DNA from: PUPG01 sp041686485
Lineage (GTDB): Bacteria > Bacteroidota > Bacteroidia > Bacteroidales > UBA7960
Direction of reading: 5' to 3'
DNA: 17,587 nt
NCBI GenBank assembly: GCA_041686485.1
Contig: JAWLDT010000055.1
Location: forward strand, 1-17,587
Both the position numbers and the translations under genes were made by a program. Numbering within the stretch: position 1 is the first letter of the stretch; every line of letters starts with the position of its first letter. Below the pieces are notes generated by a model. The model made no database searches. It worked only from the letters and a program-made list of their open reading frames with translations, and was not told the DNA's origin. Shown here one piece after another: positions 1 through 7,087 of this stretch.

Positions 1-48
1 GTGAACAGTGAACGGTGAACGGTGAACAGTGAACAGTGAACAGTGAAC
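1..48. repeat. Heptamer tandem array 1 (GTGAACA/GTGAACG)
   Basis: Nearly seven perfect 7-bp units run from the first base of the window, so the array probably continues upstream. Units are GTGAACA or GTGAACG, i.e. the family unit AGTGAAC with an A/G alternation at one position. The same unit recurs at 5461-5614 and 17005-17126. It is non-coding and lies upstream of pssA. Confidence 0.95.
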
Positions 49-91
49 TCTAACTTCTTATACCGTCATGGAATTTGTTTACACCTTTGCC

Positions 92-133
92 TTTTTCATT
101 TTTCACTTTTCCCTTTTCACTTTTCATTTTTAC
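92..133. repeat. Pyrimidine-rich heptamer array ([C/T]TTTTCA)
   Basis: Six 7-bp units of the form TTTTTCA or CTTTTCA (one CTTTTCC, the last TTTTTAC) are read on the plus strand. On the minus strand the unit is TGAAAAG/TGAAAAA, equivalent to AGTGAAA. That is one base different from the AGTGAAC unit of array 1, in the opposite orientation. It lies 67 bp ahead of pssA, and no convincing pssA promoter is visible around it. Confidence 0.8.
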
Positions 134-200
134 TTCTGCCTGAACAAAGGCGCATTGTCACAAAACACTGAATTACAAACAGTAACGAAACTACAAACAG

Positions 201-938
201 ATGAAGAACATTCCCAACAGCATCAGTCTGATCAACCTTTTTCTGGGTTGTACTGCCATAGTGCTGATCATGAAAGGATTGCCCGTTACGGGTGCTATCC
301 TGGTCGGGATCGGCGCTGTGTTGGATTTTCTGGATGGAGCACTGGCAAGGTTATTGAATGCCGGATCGCCCGTTGGCGAGCAACTCGACTCGCTGGCTGA
401 CCTCGTCAGTTTTGGCATTGCCCCTGCTACCATACTTTATTATTACATGCATGCAGCACTTCCAGTAGTTAACCCCGAAAGCCTTCAAATTGTTTATCCA
501 TTGGCGGCATATCTCATAGCCGTTTTCTCGGCAATGCGACTGGCAATATTTAATACTGATGAGGAACAACGTGACCATTTCAAAGGATTGCCTACGCCGG
601 CAAACGCGCTCCTTATTGTATCATTTCCCGTGGTACTGGCGTTTGATGCCCCCGACAACCTGATTGCACAAATCATCACTTTCATTACCGGCCATTTCTG
701 GATAACACTTGCTTTCACAGTGCTCCTGTCATGGCTGCTGGTGTCACCCGTCCGTATGTTTTCGCTCAAAATTAAGAACTTTGCCTGGTCAGAAAACCGC
801 ATTCGCTATATCTTTTTGACCGGTTGTTTGCTCCTGTTGATAATTTTTGGTCTGTCAGCCATACCTTTATTCCTGATTTTTTACATACTTTTGTCTCTGA
901 CAGATCATCTTATCTCCTTCAGGAGGAAGAGAACCTGA
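201..938 (+). CDS. pssA: CDP-diacylglycerol--serine O-phosphatidyltransferase
   Basis: Transfers the phosphatidyl group of CDP-diacylglycerol to L-serine, giving phosphatidylserine (precursor of phosphatidylethanolamine) and CMP, at the inner membrane. The complete CDP-alcohol phosphatidyltransferase signature D-x2-DG-x2-AR-x8-G-x3-D-x3-D is present: D42, D45-G46, A49-R50, G59, D63, D67. These acidic residues bind the metal and the CDP moiety in the family. The 245-residue protein has several hydrophobic segments, the first at about residues 8-40, and the conserved block near the N terminus, as expected for the integral-membrane (Gram-positive/Bacteroidetes) type of PssA. The ATG at 201 begins MKNIPNSIS, the usual N terminus of this family; the upstream bases show only a weak A-rich ribosome site. 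It is followed 51 bp later by purS, possibly as one transcript. Sister enzymes of the superfamily (e.g. PgsA) share the motif, so the substrate call rests on overall resemblance. Confidence 0.9.
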   Translation: MKNIPNSISLINLFLGCTAIVLIMKGLPVTGAILVGIGAVLDFLDGALARLLNAGSPVGEQLDSLADLVSFGIAPATILYYYMHAALPVVNPESLQIVYPLAAYLIAVFSAMRLAIFNTDEEQRDHFKGLPTPANALLIVSFPVVLAFDAPDNLIAQIITFITGHFWITLAFTVLLSWLLVSPVRMFSLKIKNFAWSENRIRYIFLTGCLLLLIIFGLSAIPLFLIFYILLSLTDHLISFRRKRT

Positions 939-989
939 TAAAGTTAGCAATCCTGCCCCCATTAAAGGACAAAAACAGACCCTATAATC

Positions 990-1250
990 ATGAAGTACCG
1001 TGCTGAAATCGATATTATGCCTTTGAAGGCCCTGCTGGACCCCCAGGGTAAAGCGATCACCGCCAGCATGAAAAACCTGGATCTTACAGAGATCTCCAAT
1101 ATCAGGGTAGGCAAACATATCACGCTGGAAGTAGAAGCTGAGAACCATAACAACGCCAGCGAACTGGTGGATAAAGCCTGCAGAAAGCTGTTGGCCAATC
1201 CGATTATGGAATACTATGAGTTCAAAGTCTTTGAGGAAGAAGATATATAG
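990..1250 (+). CDS. purS: Phosphoribosylformylglycinamidine synthase subunit PurS
   Basis: PurS is the small accessory subunit that holds together PurL and the glutaminase PurQ in the three-part FGAM synthase, which catalyses the fourth step of de novo purine synthesis in the cytoplasm. The 86-residue length is normal. Family hallmarks are visible: a first beta strand (YRAEIDIMPL), the LLDPQGKAI block at about residues 15-23, the IRVGKHITLEVEA strand, and the C-terminal KLLANPIMEYYEFKVFE segment. purL and purQ are not in this window, so the gene is separated from its partners. It sits between pssA (51 bp gap) and the yraN-type gene (42 bp gap). The start ATG gives the expected first strand immediately. 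A small hairpin lies directly after its stop codon. Confidence 0.93.
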   Translation: MKYRAEIDIMPLKALLDPQGKAITASMKNLDLTEISNIRVGKHITLEVEAENHNNASELVDKACRKLLANPIMEYYEFKVFEEEDI

Positions 1251-1252
1251 CG

Positions 1253-1271
1253 ACCGGAATAATCCGGTTTT
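1253..1271 (+). terminator. Weak terminator-like hairpin after purS
   Basis: A 6-bp perfect stem (ACCGGA / TCCGGT) with the 4-base loop ATAA is followed by three more T residues. It begins 3 bp after the purS stop and ends about 20 bp before the yraN start. The stem is short and the T run poor, so it may only attenuate read-through into yraN. Confidence 0.35.
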
Positions 1272-1292
1272 GTCGGTTTATAATATTAAAGG

Positions 1293-1652
1293 ATGGCCAT
1301 ATCCCACCAGACAGGCAGGCAGGGTGAAGGCATTGCTGCCAGACATTTGGAAAAACAAGGGTTTCGCATTCTGGAGAAAAACTGGCAGTCAAGCCACCAG
1401 GAAGTGGATATCATTGCCCGCAAGGATAAGCTGTTGCTGATTGTGGAGGTAAAAACGCGCAGCTCCGTGTATTTTGGAGAGCCGGAAGTGTCGGTTACGC
1501 GAACCAAGCAGCGCATGCTCATCAAGGCCGCTAACCATTATATTCTTAAAAACAACCTCGATGCAGAGGTTCGCTTTGATATCATTTCTATCATCATACA
1601 AAATGATCAACACCGCCTCAACCATATCGAGGATGCTTTCTATCCGTATTGA
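1293..1652 (+). CDS. YraN family (UPF0102) putative endonuclease
   Basis: This 119-residue protein belongs to the UPF0102/YraN family, small cytoplasmic proteins with a restriction-endonuclease-like (Holliday-junction-resolvase type) fold. The biochemical role is not firmly established. The family pattern is clear: GRQGEGIAARHLEKQGFRILEKNW at the N terminus, then the nuclease signature E37-x-D39 (QEVDIIAR) and E52-x-K54 (VEVKTR). It ends with the predicted helix holding KQRMLIKAANHYI and a late RFDIISI strand. Length matches the family (about 115-130 residues). The ATG at 1293 precedes the conserved GxxGExxA block by the usual few residues; an AAAGG sequence abuts it but is too close for a good ribosome site. 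It is the last gene of the pssA-purS-yraN group and faces the tricorn-protease gene convergently. Confidence 0.88.
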   Translation: MAISHQTGRQGEGIAARHLEKQGFRILEKNWQSSHQEVDIIARKDKLLLIVEVKTRSSVYFGEPEVSVTRTKQRMLIKAANHYILKNNLDAEVRFDIISIIIQNDQHRLNHIEDAFYPY

Positions 1653-1675
1653 CTTTCCTGCCGGCTGCTACTAAA

Positions 1676-1708
1676 ACATGGTGTGCAGCGAATCGCCACA
1701 CACCATGT
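1676..1708. terminator. Intergenic hairpin, possible bidirectional terminator
   Basis: A perfect 10-bp inverted repeat (ACATGGTGTG at 1676-1685, CACACCATGT at 1699-1708) flanks a 13-base loop, starting 23 bp after the yraN stop. No T run follows on the plus strand. On the minus strand the stem is followed by TTTTAG. It lies between two convergent genes, so a role in ending one or both transcripts is plausible but not certain. Confidence 0.45.
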
Positions 1709-1740
1709 ATAAACCCTGATTACAGTCAAACTTATTCTAT

Positions 1741-1906
1741 CTTTCAGTTCGCTGACGACATATGAGCATTAACAACTTCCCCGCAAGTTTCCCTGTGTTT
1801 CCGCCACCAGCTCTTATGCCCTTCAAGTCTCTTTCATCTCTTATGAAACTTGTTTTTTTAAGTCATTCAATGATAGGCTAAATCTTTTCATACTGAGGTA
1901 CGTTAA
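1741..1906. other. Gene-free spacer ahead of the 9-bp array
   Basis: No convincing coding region, RNA gene or promoter is visible. The later part (about 1828-1867) contains degenerate CTTCAAGTCTCTT / TAAGTCATT-like pieces that resemble the 9-bp unit found further on. The gene-free stretch between yraN and the tricorn-type gene totals 428 bp, including the assembly gap. Confidence 0.5.
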
Positions 1907-2054
1907 AGTCCCTTACGTCNNNNNNNNNNNNNNNNNNNNNNNNNNNNNNNNNNNNNNNNNNNNNNNNNNNNNNNNNNNNNNNNNNNNNNNNNNNNNNNNN
2001 NNNNNNNNNNNNNNNNNNNGTCTCTTACGTCTCTTAAGTCCCTTACGTCCCTTA
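1907..2054. repeat. 9-bp tandem array ([A/C]GTC[C/T]CTTA) interrupted by the assembly gap
   Basis: Units of 9 bp flank the run of N on both sides: AGTCCCTTA then CGTC before it (1907-1919), and four units after it (2020-2054): a partial GTCTCTTA, CGTCTCTTA, AGTCCCTTA, CGTCCCTTA. A- and C-initial units tend to alternate, suggesting an 18-bp higher-order unit. The real copy number is unknown because of the gap. The array sits 27 bp beyond the stop of the tricorn-type gene. Confidence 0.85.
1920..2019. other. Assembly gap (100 N)
   Basis: Exactly 100 unresolved bases, the customary filler for a gap of unknown size. Both edges are in the same 9-bp repeat, so the gap was probably caused by the tandem array. 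Confidence 0.98.
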
Positions 2055-2080
2055 AGCCTCACCGTCAGGAGAACGTATCA

Positions 2081-5000
2081 TCAGGGCGCCTTATCCGGAT
2101 ACGGCGGTATCGGGTGGATTTCCTGGTCGTAATCTTCCATACGTTCGAGGGCTTCTTCGATGGCAACCTGTAATTGCTGATCGACACCATCAAACTCCTG
2201 TGCGGGGTCATTCTCAACATAGATATCCGGTTCCACACCTCTGCCTTCGATGATCCACTCTTCGCCGTGAATGTCATACGGAGCAAATTCGGGCTTCGAC
2301 AGGGTTCCGCCGTCAATAAAGGGCAATGACCCCCGAATGCCGACAACACCTCCCCAGGAAGTTGTTCCGATCAGCGGTCCCAGATCTAACATTTTAAATT
2401 GGTGCGGGAACAAATCGCCATCGGAAGCTGAATATTTGTCGATCAGGCAAACCTTTGGGCCAAGGTGAATGGCTCGCGGCCGCGTTCCGGGAGCTGCATT
2501 TCGCTGCATGGAGAGGCTGGTCAGCTCGCGCGAGAGCCGTTCAATGAGCATAGGCGATACATTGCCACCGCCATTGCCTCTGACGTCGATGATGAGGGCA
2601 TCTTTGCGCAGCTGGGGGTAGAAATGCTTCACAAATTCATTCAGTCCGGCCGGGCCCATATCAGGCACATGGATATAACCCACACGGCCATCAGTGGCTT
2701 CGCTGACCTTCCTGATATTCTCCTGCACCCAGTTGTAATAGTATAGATCGGCCTCATCCGCAATGGGGACAACGATCTCGTCGCGTGCACCTTCATTATC
2801 CGGGGTGCTATTAACGGTCAGAGCAACCTGCTGCCCGGCCGTACCCACCAATGAAGCATAAATATTTGTCATCTCATCAGTGGGTTCACCGTTAACGGCA
2901 ATAATATAGTCCCCTTCTGCAACATCAACATCTATTTCGGTCAGAGGTGACCGACGGGATGATTGCCAGTTTTCGCCTTTCAGGATACGATCAATACGGT
3001 AGAAACCGGACTCATGGCGACTTAATTCAGCTCCAAGCAGGCCTGTCTGGATACGCTCTGCTTCCGGAACATCTCCGCCACCAACATAGGTATGGCCCAC
3101 ATTGAGTTCGGCGACCAGTTCTCCCAGCACATAGGTCAGGTCAAGACGGTTGTTGACATGATCCACCAGCGGGAGGTATTTTTCGTGCATGGCTTCCCAG
3201 TCGACGCCATGCATGTTGGGGGCATAAAAAAAGTCACGCATCTGGCGCCAGGTTTCATCATAGATCTGTTTCCATTCCTTACTCAGGTTAACCCTGACCT
3301 TCATATTGGATACATCCACAGGCTGATGATCATCCAGGTCAAACGATGACTGTGGCAGCTCCAGAACATAATACTTACCACGAAAGCTAACCAGCATATG
3401 CGTGTTAGCCGCACTGATGGCGTAGCCGTTAACTGCCGCCAGACCAGCTTCCTCGCGTTTTTGCATATTGAACAGCATCAGACTGGACTGACTGTCTTCA
3501 TAGGACCGTTTCAGGTAATAGATGTTGTTGCCAACGGTACGGATTCCACCATAATTTGACACATCCACGGGCAATACATCAATACGGTTTGTAATGTTGT
3601 CGCGGTCAATAGCTATCTCATCGTTGCTGTTATCCTGACCATTTTCATCATCATCATCATTGGTAACGCTTACTTCATCGTTCTGGTGCTTCATGAACGA
3701 AGAGACATCCTCACGCAGGGTCACAAAATAGATCCGGCTCATGTCGGTGTATGCATGGTTCCACTCGGTACGGCTATAAATGGGATTAAAGTCACGATTG
3801 GAAACAAAGAACAGGTAGTCACCGCTATCGCAGAAATTCGGACTGGAGGAAGCATACCATCCGTCAGTCACAGGGAAACGGTCCTCTTCTTCCAGGCTGT
3901 AGATAAAGATTCTGGAGTAATGATCCGTTTCGGGGCGGTTATAGGTGATCCAGCGGCTATCGGGCGACCAGTTGTACTGGGTGATCTCCCCTGCGGAGGC
4001 CTGATCCACCTGTGTTACCTCCCTGGTTTCAATATCGACATACTGCAGACGCAACTTTTTGTCGGACCACATGATCTTTTCGCCATCCGGGGACCAGCTG
4101 ATATTATATTTATAGGTATCTGCATCCGTCGTGATCTGCACGGGCTCTTCCCGGCCATCCTGTTTTTGGATATATATTTCATCCTCACCTGTAGTATCGG
4201 AAATATAGGCAATATAGTCACCATCCGGGGACCATGCCACGTTGCGTTCGTGGACACCTGATGTTTGTGTAAGGTTTCGGGTAATGCCACTTTCAGCCGG
4301 GAGGCTCCATGCGTCTCCCCTTGCACCAAAGGCAACTCGTTTCCCGTCAGGCGCTATAGATGAACTGCGGATCATCTCAGAAGCATCCTTGCGTTGAGCA
4401 CGGCCCATGGCAAGATCTTCTGCCAGGGTTACGGACAGCTGCTCAATAGATTCTGTTTCCAGATCAAAGAGGTAGATATATCCGCCGTTCTCAAATACAA
4501 TGGCATCATCGCCCAGGGAGGGGAACTTGATGTCAAACGCTTCGAAATGGGTGAGCTTGCGTGTCTGTTCAGAGTTCTGGTCATACACAAAGAGGTTCAT
4601 GCGACCGTCGCGGTCAGATGCAAAATAGACCTGGTCATCCACCCACATCGGGAACATATCCTGGGCGCCTTCTTCGCCGGTAAGAGTGATAGTTGACCGG
4701 TCATTCAGATCGTGCAGCCAGATATCATCCGCCATTCCCCCTGAATAATACTTCCATGTCCGGAATTCGCGGAACACCCGGTTGTACACAAAGCGGTCAC
4801 CACTGGCATCAAAACTGATCCACCCCCCTTCAGGGACTGGTATCTGCTCAGGCAGTCCACCATCGATATGGACGGTATAAAGCTCCCCTTTAAAAGAATT
4901 AAAAGAGCGTTTGCGCGATCGGAAAATGATATTTTCATTGTCTTTCCAACCCATCACGATATTGTTGGGACCCATGCGGTCAGACACGTCATCGCGGCCA

Positions 5001-5326
5001 AGAGTCGCAGTGTAGGTAAGGCGCTCCGGCACACCGCCTTCTGCGGGCATCAGATACACTTCCGTGTTACCGTCATATTGGGCGGTAAAAGCAATATGTT
5101 CGCCGTTCGGACTAAATCGGGCAAACATGTTGTATCCCGGATGACCGGTTAACCGGCGTGCGACACCACCGTCGCGATCTACGGTATAAAGGTCACCGGC
5201 ATAGCTGAACACCACCTGGTCGCCATGCACGGCCGGGAAGCGCATCAAACGGGCCTCCTGATCGGCTGCAGAAGCATACGCCAGGGGCAAAAGAAAAATA
5301 ATCAGAAAGAATAGCGTTTTTTTCAT
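2081..5326 (-). CDS. Secreted tricorn-type protease (beta-propeller/PDZ/S41 peptidase)
   Basis: A large serine protease expected to act outside the cytoplasm, trimming peptides. Residues 1-21 form a signal peptide (MKKTLFFLIIFLLPLAYASA). Residues about 25-330 and 330-690 contain repeated PD40/WD40-like blades (e.g. FSPNGEHIAF, WSPDGDYIAYISD), i.e. two beta-propellers. A PDZ domain lies at about 760-860 and the S41 core follows. The catalytic set matches the Thermoplasma tricorn pattern: H745 (in VGHTYVGGGD), S968-D969 (in SASDGDLF) and E1032 (in GRGVEPDIYV). The oxyanion-region motif DVRGNGGGN is at 914-922. Length (1081) and spacing are close to archaeal tricorn, whose serine is residue 965. 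An Asp/Asn-rich insert near 550-580 is probably a surface loop. The gene stands alone, convergent with yraN. The true tricorn works in the cytosol with the proteasome, so this exported bacterial homologue must have a different, unknown substrate supply. Confidence 0.93.
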   Translation of the reverse strand: MKKTLFFLIIFLLPLAYASAADQEARLMRFPAVHGDQVVFSYAGDLYTVDRDGGVARRLTGHPGYNMFARFSPNGEHIAFTAQYDGNTEVYLMPAEGGVPERLTYTATLGRDDVSDRMGPNNIVMGWKDNENIIFRSRKRSFNSFKGELYTVHIDGGLPEQIPVPEGGWISFDASGDRFVYNRVFREFRTWKYYSGGMADDIWLHDLNDRSTITLTGEEGAQDMFPMWVDDQVYFASDRDGRMNLFVYDQNSEQTRKLTHFEAFDIKFPSLGDDAIVFENGGYIYLFDLETESIEQLSVTLAEDLAMGRAQRKDASEMIRSSSIAPDGKRVAFGARGDAWSLPAESGITRNLTQTSGVHERNVAWSPDGDYIAYISDTTGEDEIYIQKQDGREEPVQITTDADTYKYNISWSPDGEKIMWSDKKLRLQYVDIETREVTQVDQASAGEITQYNWSPDSRWITYNRPETDHYSRIFIYSLEEEDRFPVTDGWYASSSPNFCDSGDYLFFVSNRDFNPIYSRTEWNHAYTDMSRIYFVTLREDVSSFMKHQNDEVSVTNDDDDENGQDNSNDEIAIDRDNITNRIDVLPVDVSNYGGIRTVGNNIYYLKRSYEDSQSSLMLFNMQKREEAGLAAVNGYAISAANTHMLVSFRGKYYVLELPQSSFDLDDHQPVDVSNMKVRVNLSKEWKQIYDETWRQMRDFFYAPNMHGVDWEAMHEKYLPLVDHVNNRLDLTYVLGELVAELNVGHTYVGGGDVPEAERIQTGLLGAELSRHESGFYRIDRILKGENWQSSRRSPLTEIDVDVAEGDYIIAVNGEPTDEMTNIYASLVGTAGQQVALTVNSTPDNEGARDEIVVPIADEADLYYYNWVQENIRKVSEATDGRVGYIHVPDMGPAGLNEFVKHFYPQLRKDALIIDVRGNGGGNVSPMLIERLSRELTSLSMQRNAAPGTRPRAIHLGPKVCLIDKYSASDGDLFPHQFKMLDLGPLIGTTSWGGVVGIRGSLPFIDGGTLSKPEFAPYDIHGEEWIIEGRGVEPDIYVENDPAQEFDGVDQQLQVAIEEALERMEDYDQEIHPIPPYPDKAP

Positions 5327-5433
5327 AATGATTGAATGTTAAATCTGACAATTGTTTGACATCGATATAAATACAATAACTTTTTAAAAATTTAGCAGGT
5401 AAAGGAAGGCTTCTTTGTTCCTGCATGATTTCC

Positions 5434-5441
5434 CAAATATA
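5434..5441 (-). promoter_or_regulatory. Candidate -7 element for the tricorn-type protease gene
   Basis: Read on the minus strand this is TATATTTG, an exact match to the Bacteroidetes -7 motif TAnnTTTG, about 108 bp before the start codon. A proper TTTG -33 element is missing. The matching spacing falls at the edge of heptamer array 2, where only TTTA (plus-strand 5465-5468) is seen. Confidence 0.35.
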
Positions 5442-5460
5442 GGAAAAAATTCTTTTGTAC

Positions 5461-5614
<154 letters not shown>

Positions 5615-5788
5615 AAGAAGCTGGAAGCCCCTGGCTGGGAGCTGAGGAGAAATTTGATATAAAGAAATTTTTCTGAGAAACTATTAAAAAAATTAAACAA
5701 AACCCTTACTGTTCTGTTGAAAAGTATGATACAATTATTGTTGTGTTGTATAAAATAAAATCATTTTTCATCAAAAAATTATACGATT
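5615..5788. other. Leader region of the peroxiredoxin gene
   Basis: An AGCTGG-containing tail of the repeat (5619-5646) is followed by a strongly A+T-rich stretch of about 140 bp that ends at the peroxiredoxin ATG. It must hold that gene's promoter. I could not find an exact TAnnTTTG element; only loose TATGATAC and TATAAAATA stretches are visible. Confidence 0.4.
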
Positions 5789-6487
5789 ATGGAAGAAGCG
5801 AAAACACCAAATCCCGAAGAAGTAGTAAGATTACCTTTGATCAACGATCCCGCCCCTGCATTCAGGGCAAAAACCACGATGGGAGAGCTCAATTTCCCGG
5901 AAGATTATAAAGGCAAATGGGTTATACTGTTTAGCCATCCGGCTGACTTCACGCCTGTATGCACCACTGAATTCATGACCTTCGCCACCATGCAGGAAGA
6001 GTTCAGGGAGATGAACACTGAACTGATCGGTCTGTCGATCGACAGTATCTATGCACACATTGCATGGTTGCGTACCATCAAGGAAAAGATTGAATTCAAT
6101 GGTATGAAAGATGTTGAAGTAAACTTCCCGGTTATTGAAGACCTGAAGATGGAAGTTTCCAAGAAATTTGGCATGGTACAACCCAATGCTTCCTCAACAC
6201 AGGCTGTAAGGGCAGTATTCATCATGGATCCCGATGCAAGGGTCCGCGCCATTCTTTACTATCCGCTCAGCACAGGACGTAACATGGATGAGATCAAGCG
6301 TATGGTTATCGCTATGCAAAAGGCGGATAAAGAGCAAATTGCCACGCCGGCCAACTGGCGTCCGGGCGATGATGTCATTATTCCCCCTCCCGGTTCCTGC
6401 GGAACAGCAAAAGACCGCGTAGAAAGTCAAAAAGATGACCAATACTGCCTCGACTGGTTCATGTGTTTCAGGAAAGAGAAGAAGTAA
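5789..6487 (+). CDS. Peroxiredoxin, Prx6/archaeal thioredoxin-peroxidase type
   Basis: Reduces hydrogen peroxide and organic peroxides in the cytoplasm using a peroxidatic cysteine. The active-site block P51-x3-T55-x2-C58 (HPADFTPVCTTE) and the supporting arginine R141 (STQAVRAVF) are present. The 232-residue length and long C-terminal arm place it in the Prx6/1-Cys-like group. The arm also carries C204, C220 and C226; the C-x5-C pair (YCLDWFMCF) matches the arrangement in Aeropyrum-type thioredoxin peroxidase, where one of these cysteines resolves the sulfenic acid. No signal peptide is seen. The ATG at 5789 gives a normal N terminus. A strong terminator follows 24 bp after the stop, so this is a single-gene transcript. 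The reductant cannot be told from the sequence. Confidence 0.95.
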   Translation: MEEAKTPNPEEVVRLPLINDPAPAFRAKTTMGELNFPEDYKGKWVILFSHPADFTPVCTTEFMTFATMQEEFREMNTELIGLSIDSIYAHIAWLRTIKEKIEFNGMKDVEVNFPVIEDLKMEVSKKFGMVQPNASSTQAVRAVFIMDPDARVRAILYYPLSTGRNMDEIKRMVIAMQKADKEQIATPANWRPGDDVIIPPPGSCGTAKDRVESQKDDQYCLDWFMCFRKEKK

Positions 6488-6511
6488 CCCGAACACTTTC
6501 CGAATTCATTC

Positions 6512-6543
6512 AAAAGACTGTCTACCTATGGCAGTCTTTTTTT
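6512..6543 (+). terminator. Rho-independent terminator of the peroxiredoxin gene
   Basis: A 9-bp perfect stem AAAAGACTG / CAGTCTTTT (6512-6520 and 6532-6540) closes an 11-base loop and runs into seven consecutive T (6537-6543). It begins 24 bp past the stop codon. This is the clearest terminator in the window. Confidence 0.92.
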
Positions 6544-6581
6544 GTAACCAAAATAAAAATGTTTACTTGCCCTTAATTTTA

Positions 6582-6612
6582 TTTGTAGAAATCTAAAAAT
6601 TGTATAACTTTG
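6582..6612 (+). promoter_or_regulatory. Bacteroidetes-type promoter for the TM2 gene
   Basis: TTTG at 6582-6585 and TAACTTTG at 6605-6612 match the -33 TTTG and -7 TAnnTTTG consensus of the Bacteroidetes primary sigma factor with a 19-bp spacer, within the normal 19-21 range. The predicted transcript starts near 6619, about 49 bp before the start codon, and just after the peroxiredoxin terminator. Confidence 0.8.
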
Positions 6613-6667
6613 GTACTTATTGAACCGGCTTTTTTTAATCATTAAAACAATTAAAAACAGTTACATC

Positions 6668-7081
6668 ATGAAAAAACGGTTACTATCAGTACTGATCATT
6701 TTCCTGGGACTCTTTGCTTTCCAGGTTAATGCTTCGAACTACCATGTAAATCATGCCGCAGTGGATCAAATGTTCGCAGAAGCCGAGCAGGTTGACTTTC
6801 TTGCCATGAATGCCATGGTACCTTACGCAGATGCCGCCAACGACATGGCAACCCTTGATGACCCGGATCCGACAATTGCATTTATCCTGGCATGGTTTGT
6901 AGGCCCGCTGGGTATTCACCGTGCTTATCTTGGTACCTCCACAGGCACCATTATTGGTTACATTCTGACATTAGGGGGATGTGGTATCATTGCCTTTGTC
7001 GACTGGGTCGTCCTGCTCATTGGTCTTGTGAACGATGACATTGACAAGTACGTTGACAACCCCAGCTTCTTTATGTGGTGA
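6668..7081 (+). CDS. TM2-domain membrane protein with signal peptide
   Basis: A small (137-residue) envelope protein of unknown function. Residues 1-23 form a signal peptide (MKKRLLSVLIIFLGLFAFQV then NAS). A polar stretch follows (24-68). Residues about 69-122 form a TM2 domain: two membrane helices joined by a short turn, with the family signature GPLGIHRAYLG at 79-89 and a late D112-W113. The reading frame is open back to 6620, but the ATG at 6668 starts directly at a typical MKK signal peptide and lies downstream of the predicted transcription start; I prefer it. The gene has its own promoter after the peroxiredoxin terminator. It ends only 6 bp from the end of the convergent minus-strand operon. 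The TM2 hairpin resembles the C-terminal modules of the two neighbouring TPR proteins. Confidence 0.85.
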   Translation: MKKRLLSVLIIFLGLFAFQVNASNYHVNHAAVDQMFAEAEQVDFLAMNAMVPYADAANDMATLDDPDPTIAFILAWFVGPLGIHRAYLGTSTGTIIGYILTLGGCGIIAFVDWVVLLIGLVNDDIDKYVDNPSFFMW

Positions 7082-7087
7082 TATTGG

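Noticed and set aside
68..400. Plus-strand open frame before and across the pssA start
   Set aside because: It starts in repeat sequence and overlaps pssA in a different frame; its encoded sequence has no coding character.
1216..1440. Small plus-strand frame bridging purS and yraN
   Set aside because: Out of frame with both real genes and overlapping each.
3686..4261. Plus-strand open frame of 191 codons antisense to the tricorn-type gene
   Set aside because: Lies wholly inside a well-supported gene on the other strand and resembles no family.
6620..6667. Earlier start for the TM2 gene
   Set aside because: It begins at the predicted transcription start and puts 16 residues before a normal MKK signal peptide.
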